Source: Nonomuraea roseoviolacea subsp. carminata (GTDB taxonomy: Bacteria; Actinomycetota; Actinomycetes; Streptosporangiales; Streptosporangiaceae). Taken from it: 64,000 nt of DNA. The position numbers and the translations under genes are program-made. The notes under the pieces were generated by a model. It was not told the origin of the DNA, did not search any database, and saw nothing but the letters and a program-made list of their open reading frames with translations. The stretch covers positions 9,275,001-9,339,000 of the forward strand of contig NZ_JAMZEC010000001.1 of NCBI RefSeq assembly GCF_024172185.1. Direction: 5' to 3'. Below are positions 33,249 to 42,023 of the stretch, one piece after another; within the stretch, counting starts at the first letter, position 1, and each line of letters begins with the position of its first letter.

Positions 33249-34043
33249 TCGGCGGTCGTGGCAACGGTGTGGGACAGCCACCTGAACGGACTGCGTTTCG
33301 CACAGGACCGCGGCCTGCCGTACGTCAGCATCTCCAGCGGCCTGGTCGACCTCGGACCCGAGGTGGTCGCCGCCGGCCTGCGAGCCGGCGCGGCGCCGAT
33401 CCTGCTGGCCAGCCACTGGTACGCGGGGCTCGTCGTCCTCGCGGTGCTCGGCCTCGCCAAGGAGTTCGACCGGCTCGACACCATCGAGGTCAGCGGCGTG
33501 CTGGACGAACAGGACGGCGGCGGGCCCGCGGCCATGGCGGACATGGAACGCCTGCTGGCCGCCACCTCGGCGGGGCACGTCCGCCGCGACGGCGTCTTCC
33601 ACTGGGTCAGCGGCCCCGACGCGGAGGTGGAGGTCACCGGCGTCGACGGCACCGTGCTGCCCGGCCAGATCGTCCCCATCCTCGACGTGCCGAGCCTGGC
33701 CCTCGCGACGGGCGCGCCCAACGTCCGCTTCGCGTTCGCGGTCGGTGAGTCGGTGGGCAGGCGGCGCGGCGGGCCCGCGTCCGCGGAGGTCAGGATCGAC
33801 CTCGAAGGCGTGGACCGCGCGGGCGCGCCGCTCAGGATGAGCCGCTACCTCTTCCACCCGGAGGGGCAGCGCCCGCTGACGGCGCTCGGCGTCGCCCTCG
33901 GCGTCGAGCGACTGCTCGGCCTGCGCGGCGCCCCCGTGCCGCCCGGACTCCACACCCCCGAGGCGTTGATCGATCCCGGGTACGCGGCCGAGCGGATGGC
34001 GGAGATCGGCACCACCTTCGTCGGCGCGCACGGCGATCGTTGA
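33243..34043 (+). pseudogene. Saccharopine-dehydrogenase-like protein lacking its Rossmann domain
   Basis: From about 33246 the plus strand encodes 'YSAVVATVWDSHLNGLRFAQ', then 'LPYVSISSGLVDLGPEVVAA' and about 240 further coherent residues to a TGA at 34041-34043. It resembles NAD(P)-dependent saccharopine dehydrogenase-like proteins from the point where the dinucleotide-binding domain has ended. About 70 expected N-terminal residues with a GxxGxxG motif are absent; upstream codons are the antisense of the TetR gene. A GTG at 33258 could start a fragment. It faces the truncated TetR gene. Confidence 0.65.
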
Positions 34044-34069
34044 CAGACAAAATCTGGACGCAGCGAAGA

Positions 34070-34154
34070 TGACAGTAGAAGCCGCTCCCGACCTGGACGG
34101 CCACTTCGATAGACGTCGAAGTATGGACGCTCGCGTTATCGAAGTTGACAGTAG
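34070..34154. promoter_or_regulatory. AT-richer intergenic region with repeats
   Basis: TGACAGTAG occurs at 34070-34078 and 34146-34154. Between them, ACTTCGA (34103-34109) and TCGAAGT (34116-34122) form a perfect 7-bp inverted repeat with a 6-bp spacer. The base composition is near 50% GC, well below the window average. It may be the edge of acquired DNA or a regulatory site. Confidence 0.45.
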
Positions 34155-34201
34155 TCGACCGAAGATCGTTCTTTTTAGCCCGCGCAGGGATCAGGTGACC
34201 T

Positions 34202-34819
34202 TTAGATAACCAGGGAGGGTGAGATGATGAACAATCCCGACCAATCGAGGCGAACGCCGCTTTCGGCTTCGACCACAGCTAGGCAGGCTGCGACGATGTC
34301 CACTGACGCATCCGCCTCCTCACTGTCATAGCACCTGTTGAAGAGACCGACATAGGCACTCAACGGTCCGAGAAGCTCGGTCCAGGGTGTGAAAGGTCCG
34401 GAGGCCGGCTCGGGACCTTCAAGGTCACCTTCGGCCTGTCCGTAACGGACGTGCATGCTGGTGTAGCCGTTGATGTCGAAGGCCACGTACCAGTGCCGGA
34501 AACCTTCGCCGCCCAGCCGGTCAGTCATCTGTCGGCGCTCGGGCACGGGGAAGACCCAATCCAGGGTGACGATGCCGGCACCGACCTGGTGAAGCGAGAT
34601 GCTGTCGCCGGGGTGCGGCAGGTCGTCGGGGTCCTGCAGGTCGGTAGCGGTGTATCCCATGCGACGCACAGCGTCGTCGATGGTGAGGACGCCCGAGTCG
34701 GGAACCGTCACCGTGTAGGCCATGTCCTCACCGAACTGATCGAGCATGTCGGCGTAACGAGCAACAGCCTCATCCAACACGACTGACTGGCCTTTCCATG
34801 TGAAAGGAGCGTCCCCCAA
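34202..34819 (-). CDS. Hypothetical protein in low-GC patch
   Basis: A 205-aa acidic protein with no recognised family. It has well-formed strand-like segments ('ISLHQVGAGIVTLDWVF', 'FRHWYVAFDINGYTSMHVRY') and an end rich in hydrophobic residues. The general look is that of small immunity or SUKH/DUF6461-like proteins, but I cannot prove this. The codon usage is less G/C-biased at third positions than in its neighbours, suggesting recent transfer. The start is uncertain: TTG 34817-34819 opens the frame, and GTG 34778-34780 with GAAAGG about 11 nt upstream is an alternative. Confidence 0.55.
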   Translation of the reverse strand: MGDAPFTWKGQSVVLDEAVARYADMLDQFGEDMAYTVTVPDSGVLTIDDAVRRMGYTATDLQDPDDLPHPGDSISLHQVGAGIVTLDWVFPVPERRQMTDRLGGEGFRHWYVAFDINGYTSMHVRYGQAEGDLEGPEPASGPFTPWTELLGPLSAYVGLFNRCYDSEEADASVDIVAACLAVVEAESGVRLDWSGLFIISPSLVI

Positions 34820-34900
34820 GACCAGCAGGTGAGAAGGCTCAAAGGGTCTACTTTATCTTGAAACCGCACGGTGGTGGCGTACGGAGCTTAAGATCAACTG

Positions 34901-35246
34901 TTATGCCCGTGCTCGCTTCAAGGATGCCCGGACTGCTGCGGTGGTGTGCCAGGGACGAATACCTTCGCCGGCCAGGAGCAGCGCCGCCCCGGGCAGGTCG
35001 AGCTCTTCAGCGGTCCTGGGTGGCTGCAGGTGGTGGGGTGGTGCCAGAGCGTTCCGGCCCAGGGATCGTAGCGGCGTTGATCCATGAAGTAGCGCAGCGC
35101 GTCCAGCAGGGGGCCGGTGAAGCTGAGCTCGCCGACGATGAGCATCGCGGCCGCGCGGATCCGGCGGTGAGCGCGAGTTGGTCGCGGAGATGGCAGAACT
35201 CGTGGAAGGTCCACCACAGGTCGGTGTCAGTGTCGGCGGGGAGCAT
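34901..35246 (-). pseudogene. Multiply frameshifted remnant of an unknown protein
   Basis: Coherent protein pieces occur in all three frames in the right order. Frame one gives 'MLPADTDTDLWWTFHEFCHL' (from ATG 35246), frame two 'AAAMLIVGELSFTGPLLDAL' and 'YFMDQRRYDPWAGTLWHHPT', and frame three 'RTAEELDLPGAALLLAGEGI' up to a stop at 34901. At least two frameshifts separate them, near 35160 and 35020. The family is not recognised. No intact gene occupies 34820-35430. Confidence 0.6.
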
Positions 35247-35407
35247 CTCCGGGGGCTGCGTTCGCCCAGTCCTGACGCCTCGACCATCATCGACGCCGGA
35301 CATCCGTTCCGCAGTGCCATCTGATCCACCCATGACGCGAACGACTCGCCGAACGCCGGTGCCCCCACCAGCACCAGACGGCAGCGTCACAGCCCTTGAC
35401 GCGTTAA

Positions 35408-35432
35408 ATGAATGATCTTTTAATTCGTTCAT
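35408..35432. promoter_or_regulatory. Putative TetR operator at the start of the P450 operon
   Basis: ATGAATGA (35408-35415) and TCGTTCAT (35425-35432) form an inverted repeat (7 of 8) with a 9-bp AT-rich spacer. The right arm covers the ATG of the TetR gene, so binding would repress the regulator and the ferredoxin-P450 genes behind it. Confidence 0.6.
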
Positions 35433-36051
35433 GGGGCGCATCCCCGGGGTCACCGCCGCCGAGACTCGCGAGCGTCTGCTGCGCGCCGCCGCCGACGTGT
35501 TCGCCCGGCGCGGGTACGACGGCACGCGGGTGGCCGACATCGCCGCCGCCGCGGGCGTCAGCAACGGCGCCCTGTACGCGCACTTCGGCTCGAAGGCCGA
35601 GCTGCTCGTCGCGGCGCTGCGCGCGCACGGGCGGCGGCTGCTGGCCGACCTGCTCGCCGCCGACCCCGGCCGCTCGGTCACCGACGTGCTGCTGGTCGCC
35701 GGCCGGTCGCTGCCCCGCCGCCCCGACCCCGACGGTCATCTCATCGTCGAGGCGCTGGTCGCGGCCCACCGGGACGAGGAGGTCGCCCGGCCGATGCGCG
35801 ACTACGTGGGCGAGCGCGCCGGCTGGCTCGCCGCCCTCGTCCGCGCCGCCCAGCACGGCGGCGAACTGGACCCCGCGCTGTCGCCGGACGCGCTCGCCCA
35901 CTTCTGCCTCCTGCTGGCGATGGGCAGCGCGCTCGTCCCGCCGGACCTGCACACGGTCGGCGACGAGGAGTGGGCCGCGCTGCTCACCCGGGTCGTGACC
36001 GCGCTCGCCCCGCCCGACACCCATCGAGAAACCGAGGAGAGCACGCGGTGA
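35431..36051 (+). CDS. TetR family regulator of the P450 operon
   Basis: A 206-aa TetR protein. The HTH covers residues 10-56 ('ADIAAAAGVSNGALYAHFGS') and the C-terminal helical domain binds an unknown ligand. It has no upstream ribosome site; a leaderless start at ATG 35431 within the operator is likely. Its TGA overlaps the GTG of the ferredoxin gene (36048-36051), so regulator, ferredoxin and P450 are co-translated. The inducer is probably the P450 substrate. Confidence 0.92.
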   Translation: MGRIPGVTAAETRERLLRAAADVFARRGYDGTRVADIAAAAGVSNGALYAHFGSKAELLVAALRAHGRRLLADLLAADPGRSVTDVLLVAGRSLPRRPDPDGHLIVEALVAAHRDEEVARPMRDYVGERAGWLAALVRAAQHGGELDPALSPDALAHFCLLLAMGSALVPPDLHTVGDEEWAALLTRVVTALAPPDTHRETEESTR

Positions 36052-36266
36052 ACGTGCACATCGACTCCGGGCTCTGCCAGGGGCACGGCCGCTGTTACAC
36101 GCTGGCCCCCGCCCTGTTCGAGGAGGACGACGAGGGTTACGGCCACGTGGTCGGCGACGGGGCCGTGCCGCCCGGCGAGGAACGCGCCGCGCGCCTGGCG
36201 GCGTCCAACTGTCCTGAGCGCGCCATCGGCCTGGACGAGGAGACTGGACGAGGAGACGTGACATGA
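36048..36266 (+). CDS. 3Fe-4S ferredoxin (P450 redox partner)
   Basis: A 72-aa single-cluster ferredoxin. The ligands are C10 and C16 ('CQGHGRC') and C55 ('SNCPERAIG'), with His at position 13 where a fourth cysteine would be, giving a 3Fe-4S cluster as in other actinobacterial P450 ferredoxins. It delivers electrons to the adjacent P450. GTG 36048 overlaps the TetR stop, and the TGA overlaps the P450 ATG (36263-36266). No ferredoxin reductase gene is nearby. Confidence 0.93.
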   Translation: MNVHIDSGLCQGHGRCYTLAPALFEEDDEGYGHVVGDGAVPPGEERAARLAASNCPERAIGLDEETGRGDVT

Positions 36267-37537
36267 CGCTCGACGACCGTTTCGCCGAGGACTACCGCGA
36301 GCAGCGCGGCGACGCTCCGCTCCAGGGCACGCGCACCGAGCCCGTCGTCGGGCCCGTCTCCGACTGGGCGACCGACTTCTCCCACATGGAGCCGGAGTGG
36401 GCGGCCGACCCGTACCCCATCCAGGACGACCTGCGGCGGCGCTGCCCGATCGCCCGCACCGGCCGCTTCGGAGGCGGGTGGCTGCCGACCCGCTACGAGG
36501 ACGTCGCGGCGATCGCCTACGACACCGAGCGCTTCTCCTCGCGCGCGGTCGTCATGAGCAACTTCCGGCCGCCCCGCGAGATCGCGCCGGTGGGCGGCGT
36601 GCCGCCGATCTCCTCCGACCCGCCGTTCCACCACGACGCGCGCAAGCTGCTGCTGCCCGCGTTCACCAGGACCGCGGTCTCCAGACGGGAGGCGGCGACG
36701 CGGGCGCTGTGCCACGAGCTGATCGACGCGCTGGAGGGGCGGGACGTCGTGGACGCCGCCCGCGACTACGCCCAGCACATCCCGGTACGCGTCATCACCG
36801 ACATGCTGGGCTTCCCCGCCGACGACGGGCCGCGCTTCCGGGAGTTCATCGAGAACACCCTCGAAGGGGTCAACCTGCCCCCCGAGGAGCGCATCCGGCG
36901 GATGGACGAGGTGTTCGACTACCTGCTGCAGCAGATCCGCGACCACGTCGCCCGCCCGCGCGACGACCTGACGACGTACCTCATCGAGGCCGAGCTGCAC
37001 GGCCGCAAGCTCGAACCCTCGCACGTGGCCGGGACGATCGCTCTGCTGCTCATCGCCGGGATCGACACCACCTGGAGCGCGATCGGCGCGTCGCTGTGGC
37101 ACCTGGCCCGCACACCCGCCGACCGCGAGCGGCTGGTCGCCGAGCCGGAGCTGCTGCCGACCGCGATGGAGGAGTTCCTGCGGGCGTACGCGCCGGTCAC
37201 GATGGCCCGCCTGGTCAAGCAGGACATGCGCTGGGGCGGCGTCGAGATGAGGGCCGACGACTGGGTGCTGCTGTCCTTCCCGGCGGCCAACCGTGACCCG
37301 GCGCAGTTCGAGCGGGCCGGCGAGGTGGTCATCGACCGCGAGGTCAACCGGCACGCCGCCTTCGGCCTCGGCATCCACCGCTGTCTGGGCTCCCACCTCG
37401 CCCGCATGGAGCTGCGGCTGGCGCTGGAGGTGTGGCTGGAGCGGATGCCGGTCTTCGAGCTGGCCGACCCGGCGGCGGTGAGCTGGGCGTCGGGTCAGGT
37501 CCGCGGCCCGCGCACGCTACCGCTGCGCGTCGGCTGA
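36263..37537 (+). CDS. Cytochrome P450
   Basis: A 424-aa soluble P450. The I-helix oxygen-activation motif is 'IAGIDTTWSAIG', the ExxR motif is in 'MEEFLRAY', and the heme-binding loop is 'FGLGIHRCLGSHLARMEL' with the proximal cysteine near residue 374. The ferredoxin encoded by the overlapping upstream gene supplies electrons. Substrate is unknown; such TetR-ferredoxin-P450 units often handle terpenoids, steroids or xenobiotics. The SDR gene that follows is convergent. Confidence 0.94.
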   Translation: MTLDDRFAEDYREQRGDAPLQGTRTEPVVGPVSDWATDFSHMEPEWAADPYPIQDDLRRRCPIARTGRFGGGWLPTRYEDVAAIAYDTERFSSRAVVMSNFRPPREIAPVGGVPPISSDPPFHHDARKLLLPAFTRTAVSRREAATRALCHELIDALEGRDVVDAARDYAQHIPVRVITDMLGFPADDGPRFREFIENTLEGVNLPPEERIRRMDEVFDYLLQQIRDHVARPRDDLTTYLIEAELHGRKLEPSHVAGTIALLLIAGIDTTWSAIGASLWHLARTPADRERLVAEPELLPTAMEEFLRAYAPVTMARLVKQDMRWGGVEMRADDWVLLSFPAANRDPAQFERAGEVVIDREVNRHAAFGLGIHRCLGSHLARMELRLALEVWLERMPVFELADPAAVSWASGQVRGPRTLPLRVG

Positions 37538-37548
37538 GCTCCCCGGCC

Positions 37549-37590
37549 GAGACGGTCCTCACGAGACGGTCCTCACGAGACGGCCCTCAG
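37549..37590. repeat. Three tandem 14-bp units between convergent genes
   Basis: GAGACGGTCCTCAC occurs at 37549-37562 and 37563-37576, and a third copy with two changes at 37577-37590. The third unit overlaps the stop codon of the SDR gene on the minus strand. It lies in the 50-bp gap after the P450 gene. Confidence 0.85.
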
Positions 37591-38363
37591 TGGACGGACA
37601 GGCCGCCGTCCACGAAGATCGACTGCCCGGTGACGTACGCGGAGCCGGGCCCGGCCAGGAACACCGCCGCCGCGGCGAAGTCCTCGGCCAGCCCGTTGCG
37701 GCCGACCATGGTGCGCGCGGCCAGCTCCGCCACCTTCCGGGGGTCGGCCGACAGCCGCGCGTTGAGCGGCGTCATCACGAACCCGGGCACGAGCGTGTTG
37801 CTGGTGACGCCGCGCGACGACCACGCCTCGGCCTGCGAGCGGGCCAGCGACTCCAGGCCGCCCTTGGAGACGCCGTAGACGCCGCTCTGCACGAACGCCC
37901 GGTGCGCCTGCTGCGAGCTGACGTGGATGATCCGTCCGTAGCCGCGCTCGGCCATGCCGGGGCCGAACCGCCGGCCGAGCAGGTGGGGCGCCTCCAGGTT
38001 GACCGCCATGGTGAGGTCCCAGACGTCGTCGGTCATCTCGTCCATGGGCGGGCGCAGGTTGATCCCGGCGCTGTTGACCAGTATGTCGGGCTCCCCGTAG
38101 ACGGCGGCCGCCTCCTCGGCCGCGGCCCGGACGGCGTCGCGGGTGCTCAGGTCCGCGCTGACCCAGGCCGCGCGGCAGCCGTCGCCGGTGAGCTCCTCGA
38201 CGGTGGCGGCCAGCTCCGGCTCGCGGCGCGCCACGATCACCACGCTCGCGCCGGCGCGGGCGAGGGCCCCGGCGATGGCCCGGCCGATGCCGGAGCTGCC
38301 GCCGGTCACGACGGCGACCCTGCCGTCGAGGGAGAAGAGCTGGGAGAGGTACGTCTGCGACAT
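37587..38363 (-). CDS. SDR family oxidoreductase
   Basis: A 258-aa classical SDR: 'VTGGSSGIGRA' (NAD(P)), 'VNSAGI', serine in 'HVSSQQAH', and 'YGVSK' with catalytic Tyr and Lys. The end 'YVTGQSIFVDGGLSVH' is standard. A GTG immediately upstream of the ATG at 38361-38363 is also possible. It is convergent with the P450 operon and may oxidise the P450 product, but no shared regulation is visible. Confidence 0.92.
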   Translation of the reverse strand: MSQTYLSQLFSLDGRVAVVTGGSSGIGRAIAGALARAGASVVIVARREPELAATVEELTGDGCRAAWVSADLSTRDAVRAAAEEAAAVYGEPDILVNSAGINLRPPMDEMTDDVWDLTMAVNLEAPHLLGRRFGPGMAERGYGRIIHVSSQQAHRAFVQSGVYGVSKGGLESLARSQAEAWSSRGVTSNTLVPGFVMTPLNARLSADPRKVAELAARTMVGRNGLAEDFAAAAVFLAGPGSAYVTGQSIFVDGGLSVH

Positions 38364-38454
38364 CACGCCCGCACTCTAGCCGCGCCGGGGTGCGGCGGAC
38401 ACGCCGCCCGGTGGCTCGCGTGCGTCGGCGTCGCGCGATCCCTGGTTACGCTCC

Positions 38455-39117
38455 GTGACGGGGGTGGGATCGTTGGGCGAGCCGGAGCCGGTGGCGGCGG
38501 GGATGACGCACGAGCGGGTGGGCGCGTTCGTCGACGCCGTGTTCGCCATCGCCATGACGCTGCTCGTCGTGGAGATCCACCGCCCGCCCGCCGGCGTGGT
38601 CGAGGGCGACGAGCCGCGCCTGGTCATGGCCGCCCGGCTGTGGGACTTCCTGAGCGGCAACTGGACCACGTGGCTGGCCTTCGTCATCGCGTTCCTCATC
38701 CTGTGGGGCGTCTGGCGGGAGCACCACCGCACCCTCGACCTGGTCACCCGCGTGTCGCCGCGGATCATGGCCAGGCACGTCCCGCTGCTCGTCGTCGTCG
38801 TGCTGCTGCCGTACGCCACGGGGCTCATCGGCGAGTCGGTGTCCAACCCGCTGACCGTCTGCGTGTTCGCCGCGGCGGTGGCGGCGCTGCTGTTCGCGCA
38901 GGCGGCGCTGTTGCGGGCGATCCTGCGCGACGACGTGCTGCGGCCGGGGACGGACGTGGCCGCGATGCGGGTGCAGGCGGCCACCCTCCTGACGGTCGGG
39001 GCGTTCTGGCTGCTCACGGCGGGCCTGACCTGGCTGGTGGAGGGGGTGCCGCTGCTGTGGCTGCTCTCCCCGGTCGTCGGTGCGGTCTCGGCACGCCGTC
39101 TCACCGCCCGGGCGTGA
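38455..39117 (+). CDS. TMEM175/DUF1211 family membrane protein
   Basis: A 220-aa protein with about six hydrophobic segments. The first helix carries the family motif 'AFVDAVFAIAMTLLVVEI', which in TMEM175 forms the potassium-channel pore lining. Bacterial members are tetrameric K+-permeable channels. The GTG at 38455 opens the frame, but ATG 38503 directly before the motif is an equally good start and would match typical family N-termini. It stands alone. Confidence 0.87.
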   Translation: MTGVGSLGEPEPVAAGMTHERVGAFVDAVFAIAMTLLVVEIHRPPAGVVEGDEPRLVMAARLWDFLSGNWTTWLAFVIAFLILWGVWREHHRTLDLVTRVSPRIMARHVPLLVVVVLLPYATGLIGESVSNPLTVCVFAAAVAALLFAQAALLRAILRDDVLRPGTDVAAMRVQAATLLTVGAFWLLTAGLTWLVEGVPLLWLLSPVVGAVSARRLTARA

Positions 39118-39126
39118 GGCCGGCGG

Positions 39127-40287
39127 TCAGCGTTCGGTGAGGTTCTCGCCGGTCTCCGGGTGGAACAGGTGGACGGCCTGCGTGTCGTACCAGAGCCGCA
39201 CCGGCTGTCCCCGGCGCGCCCCCGACTTCGGGTCGAGCTGCGCCACGAGCTGGCACCCCTCCCCCGCCTCCTCCTCCCCGCCCGCCTCGGTCAGGTGCTC
39301 CGAGCGGACGGCGCCGGTGTCGAGGGTGAAGTACGCGAGCTTCTCCGGCCCCATCGACTCCAGCAGGTCCACGGTCCCGGTGAACGTGCCGCCCCCGTCC
39401 GCGTCGTGCACCAGGGCGGCGTCCTCGAACGACTCCGGCCGGATGCCGGCGATGACGTCGCGCGGCACGTCCGGGCCCTCGACCGCGCGCCTCAGCCGGC
39501 CGCGCAGCGGGATGTCGCCGATGGGCGTGCGCAGCCGGCCCTCCTCCAGCCGCGCGGGCAGGACGTTCATCGACGGCGAGCCGATGAAGCCGGCCACGAA
39601 CAGGTTGCGCGGATGGTCGTAGAGCTCCTGCGGCGGGCCGATCTGCTGGATCAGCCCGGCCCGCATGATGACGATCCGGTCGCCGAGGGTCATCGCCTCG
39701 GTCTGGTCGTGGGTGACGTACACGGTGGTGGTGCCGAGGTTCTTCTGCAGCCGCGAGATGGAGGTGCGCATCTGCACGCGCAGCTTGGCGTCGAGGTTGG
39801 ACAGCGGCTCGTCCATGAGGAACGCCTTGGGGTCGCGGACGATGGCGCGGCCCATCGCCACGCGCTGCCGCTGGCCGCCGGACAGGGCGGCGGGCTTGCG
39901 GTCGAGGTACGGGGCGAGGTCGAGCAGCCCGGCGGCCCGCTCCACCCGCTCCTCCATCTCCGCCCGGCCCATCTTGGCCAGCTTGAGCGGAAAGGCGATG
40001 TTCTCGCGGACCGTCATGTGCGGGTAGAGCGCGTAGGACTGGAAGACCATCGCCATGTCGCGGTCGCGCGGCGCCCGCTCGTTCATGCGCCGGCCGTCGA
40101 CGCGCAGCTCCCCCTCGGTGATGTCCTCCAGGCCCGCGATCATGTTGAGGGTGGTGGACTTGCCGCAGCCGGACGGGCCGACGAGGATCACGAACTCGTG
40201 GTCGGCGATGCGGACGTCGAAGTCGTCGACGGCCACGGTCCCGTCGGCGTACCTCTTGGTGACGTGGTCGAGCACGATCTCAGCCAT
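39127..40287 (-). CDS. Sugar ABC transporter ATPase (UgpC/MsmK/SugC type)
   Basis: A 386-aa CUT1 ATPase. Walker A is 'GPSGCGKST' (37-45), the signature is 'LSGGQRQRVAMGRA', Walker B is 'AFLMDEPLSNLDAKLR', and 'YVTHDQTEAMTLGDRI' is the switch region. The C-terminal regulatory OB-like domain (MOBE) contains 'IGPPQELYDHPRNLFVAGFI'. It is the last gene of a four-gene operon, binding protein, two permeases, ATPase, in the order of mycobacterial LpqY-SugA-SugB-SugC, which imports trehalose. The sugar here is unproven. Confidence 0.93.
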   Translation of the reverse strand: MAEIVLDHVTKRYADGTVAVDDFDVRIADHEFVILVGPSGCGKSTTLNMIAGLEDITEGELRVDGRRMNERAPRDRDMAMVFQSYALYPHMTVRENIAFPLKLAKMGRAEMEERVERAAGLLDLAPYLDRKPAALSGGQRQRVAMGRAIVRDPKAFLMDEPLSNLDAKLRVQMRTSISRLQKNLGTTTVYVTHDQTEAMTLGDRIVIMRAGLIQQIGPPQELYDHPRNLFVAGFIGSPSMNVLPARLEEGRLRTPIGDIPLRGRLRRAVEGPDVPRDVIAGIRPESFEDAALVHDADGGGTFTGTVDLLESMGPEKLAYFTLDTGAVRSEHLTEAGGEEEAGEGCQLVAQLDPKSGARRGQPVRLWYDTQAVHLFHPETGENLTER

Positions 40288-40296
40288 GGCGTGGCG

Positions 40297-41127
40297 TCAT
40301 CCCTTCACCGCCCCGGAGGTGAGCCCGGCGACGATCCGCCGCTGGAAGAACAGCACGAAGATCACGATGGGGATGGTGATGACCACGGCCGCCGCCGAGA
40401 TCGAGCCCGTCGGGTCCTCGAACTGGGTGCTGCCGGTGAAGAAGGAGATCGTGGCCGGGGCTGTCCTGGCCGCGTTGGAGGAGGTGAGGGAGATCGCGAA
40501 CAGGAAGTCGTTCCAGCAGAAGATGAACGCGAGGATCGCGGTCGTCACCATGCCGGGTGCCGCGAGCGGCACGATGACCTGCCAGAACGCCTGGAACGGC
40601 GTCGCGCCGTCCATCTTGGCGGCCTTCTCCAGCTCCCACGGGATCTCGCGGAAGAACGCCGACAGCGTGTAGATCGTCAGGGGCAGCGCGAACGTGATGT
40701 ACGGCAGGATCAGTCCCGCCCAGGTGTTGAACAGGCCGAGCGCCCGCTCGATCTGGAACAGCGGGCTGACCAGCGAGATCTGCGGGAACATCGCGATCAG
40801 CAGCGACACGCCGATGAGCAGCCGCTTGCCCGGGAAGGTGAGCCGGGCCACGGCGTAGGCCGCCATGGTGCCGAACACGATCGCGACGAACGTCGAGATG
40901 AGCCCGATCCCGATGGAGTTGACCAGGCCGCGGACGAAGTCGGCGTTGGTGAAGATGCCGGCGTAGTTGCCGAGCGTCCACTTGCGCGGGATGAACGAGC
41001 CGTCGGTGAACGTGCTGGGGTCCTTGAACGACAGCGACGCGATCCACAGCACCGGCACCATCGCGTACAGCACGACCACGACGTTGGCGACGGTCCAGCC
41101 GGAGACGCTCCGGCGGCCGGCCTCCAT
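40297..41127 (-). CDS. Carbohydrate ABC transporter permease (SugB-like)
   Basis: A 276-aa CUT1 permease with six hydrophobic segments. The EAA loop is 'FREIPWELEKAAKMDGATPF', which contacts the ATPase. The ATG at 41125-41127 overlaps the stop of the preceding permease gene by one base (TGATG). It forms a heterodimer with that permease. Confidence 0.93.
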   Translation of the reverse strand: MEAGRRSVSGWTVANVVVVLYAMVPVLWIASLSFKDPSTFTDGSFIPRKWTLGNYAGIFTNADFVRGLVNSIGIGLISTFVAIVFGTMAAYAVARLTFPGKRLLIGVSLLIAMFPQISLVSPLFQIERALGLFNTWAGLILPYITFALPLTIYTLSAFFREIPWELEKAAKMDGATPFQAFWQVIVPLAAPGMVTTAILAFIFCWNDFLFAISLTSSNAARTAPATISFFTGSTQFEDPTGSISAAAVVITIPIVIFVLFFQRRIVAGLTSGAVKG

Positions 41128-42023
41128 CACCGCTCGCTTCCGGGCGCGGCCGTGCCGAACCCCAGGATGAAGACCACCGCGATGATCGCGACGGTGACGA
41201 GGATGAGCACGGACATGGTCGAGCCGATGCCGAGGTTCAGGCCGCCGATGAGGTTGTGGTAGGCGCTGATCGAGACCGAGCCGGTGCCCTGGGAGCCGTT
41301 CGTCAGCACGTAGATGTTGTCGAAGATGCGGAACGCGTCGAGGGTGCGGAACAGCAGCGCGACGAGGATCGCCGGCTTCATCAGCGGCAGCGTCACCCGC
41401 GTGAACCGCTGCCAGAGGGTCGCCCCGTCCACCGACGCGGCCCGCATCAGCTCCTCGGGCACCACGGCCAGGCCGGCCATGAGCAGCAGCGCCATGAACG
41501 GGGTCGTCTTCCACACCTCCGCCAGGATGATGATCGCGATGGCGGGGCCGCGCTCGGTCAGCGGCGCCGAGCCCTCCGGCAGCAGGCCGGCCAGCCAGCC
41601 GGTGCCGGGCGTCCAGGCGTACTTCCAGCCGTAGGCGGCGGCGACCGTGACGATCCCGTACGGGATGAGCACGACCGTGCGGATCAGGCCGCGGCCGACG
41701 ATCGCCCGGTACATCGCGAAGGCCAGCAGCATGCCCAGCACCAGCTCGATCGCGACGCTGACGACGGTGATGAGCAGCGTCACCCAGAAGGCGTTCCACC
41801 ACACCTCGCTGGTGAGCACGGTGGCGTAGTTCGACAGCCCGATCCACGCCTTGTCCTCGGGGAAGCGCAGGTCGTAGCGCTGGAGCGACAGCAGCACCGA
41901 GTAGACGATCGGCCAGCCGGTGACCACCACCATGACGATCGCGGCCGGGGCGCACAGCCACAGCCCCAGCCGCCGCTCGGCCCGCTGCCCCTCGGTGAGC
42001 GCCCGGCCCTTCCCGCGGTTCAC
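41127..42023 (-). CDS. Carbohydrate ABC transporter permease (SugA-like)
   Basis: A 298-aa permease with six segments after a basic cytoplasmic N-terminus. The EAA loop is 'VPEELMRAASVDGATLWQRF'. The GTG start at 42021-42023 overlaps the TGA of the binding-protein gene (GTGA). It pairs with the next permease to form the membrane channel. Confidence 0.93.
   Translation of the reverse strand: MNRGKGRALTEGQRAERRLGLWLCAPAAIVMVVVTGWPIVYSVLLSLQRYDLRFPEDKAWIGLSNYATVLTSEVWWNAFWVTLLITVVSVAIELVLGMLLAFAMYRAIVGRGLIRTVVLIPYGIVTVAAAYGWKYAWTPGTGWLAGLLPEGSAPLTERGPAIAIIILAEVWKTTPFMALLLMAGLAVVPEELMRAASVDGATLWQRFTRVTLPLMKPAILVALLFRTLDAFRIFDNIYVLTNGSQGTGSVSISAYHNLIGGLNLGIGSTMSVLILVTVAIIAVVFILGFGTAAPGSER

Noticed and set aside
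37540..37590. Transcription terminator made of the 14-bp repeats
   Set aside because: The units are direct repeats and do not form a stable stem by inspection.
36048..38363. Secondary-metabolite biosynthetic cluster around the P450
   Set aside because: No PKS, NRPS, terpene synthase or other core enzyme is present; a TetR-ferredoxin-P450 unit alone is not enough.
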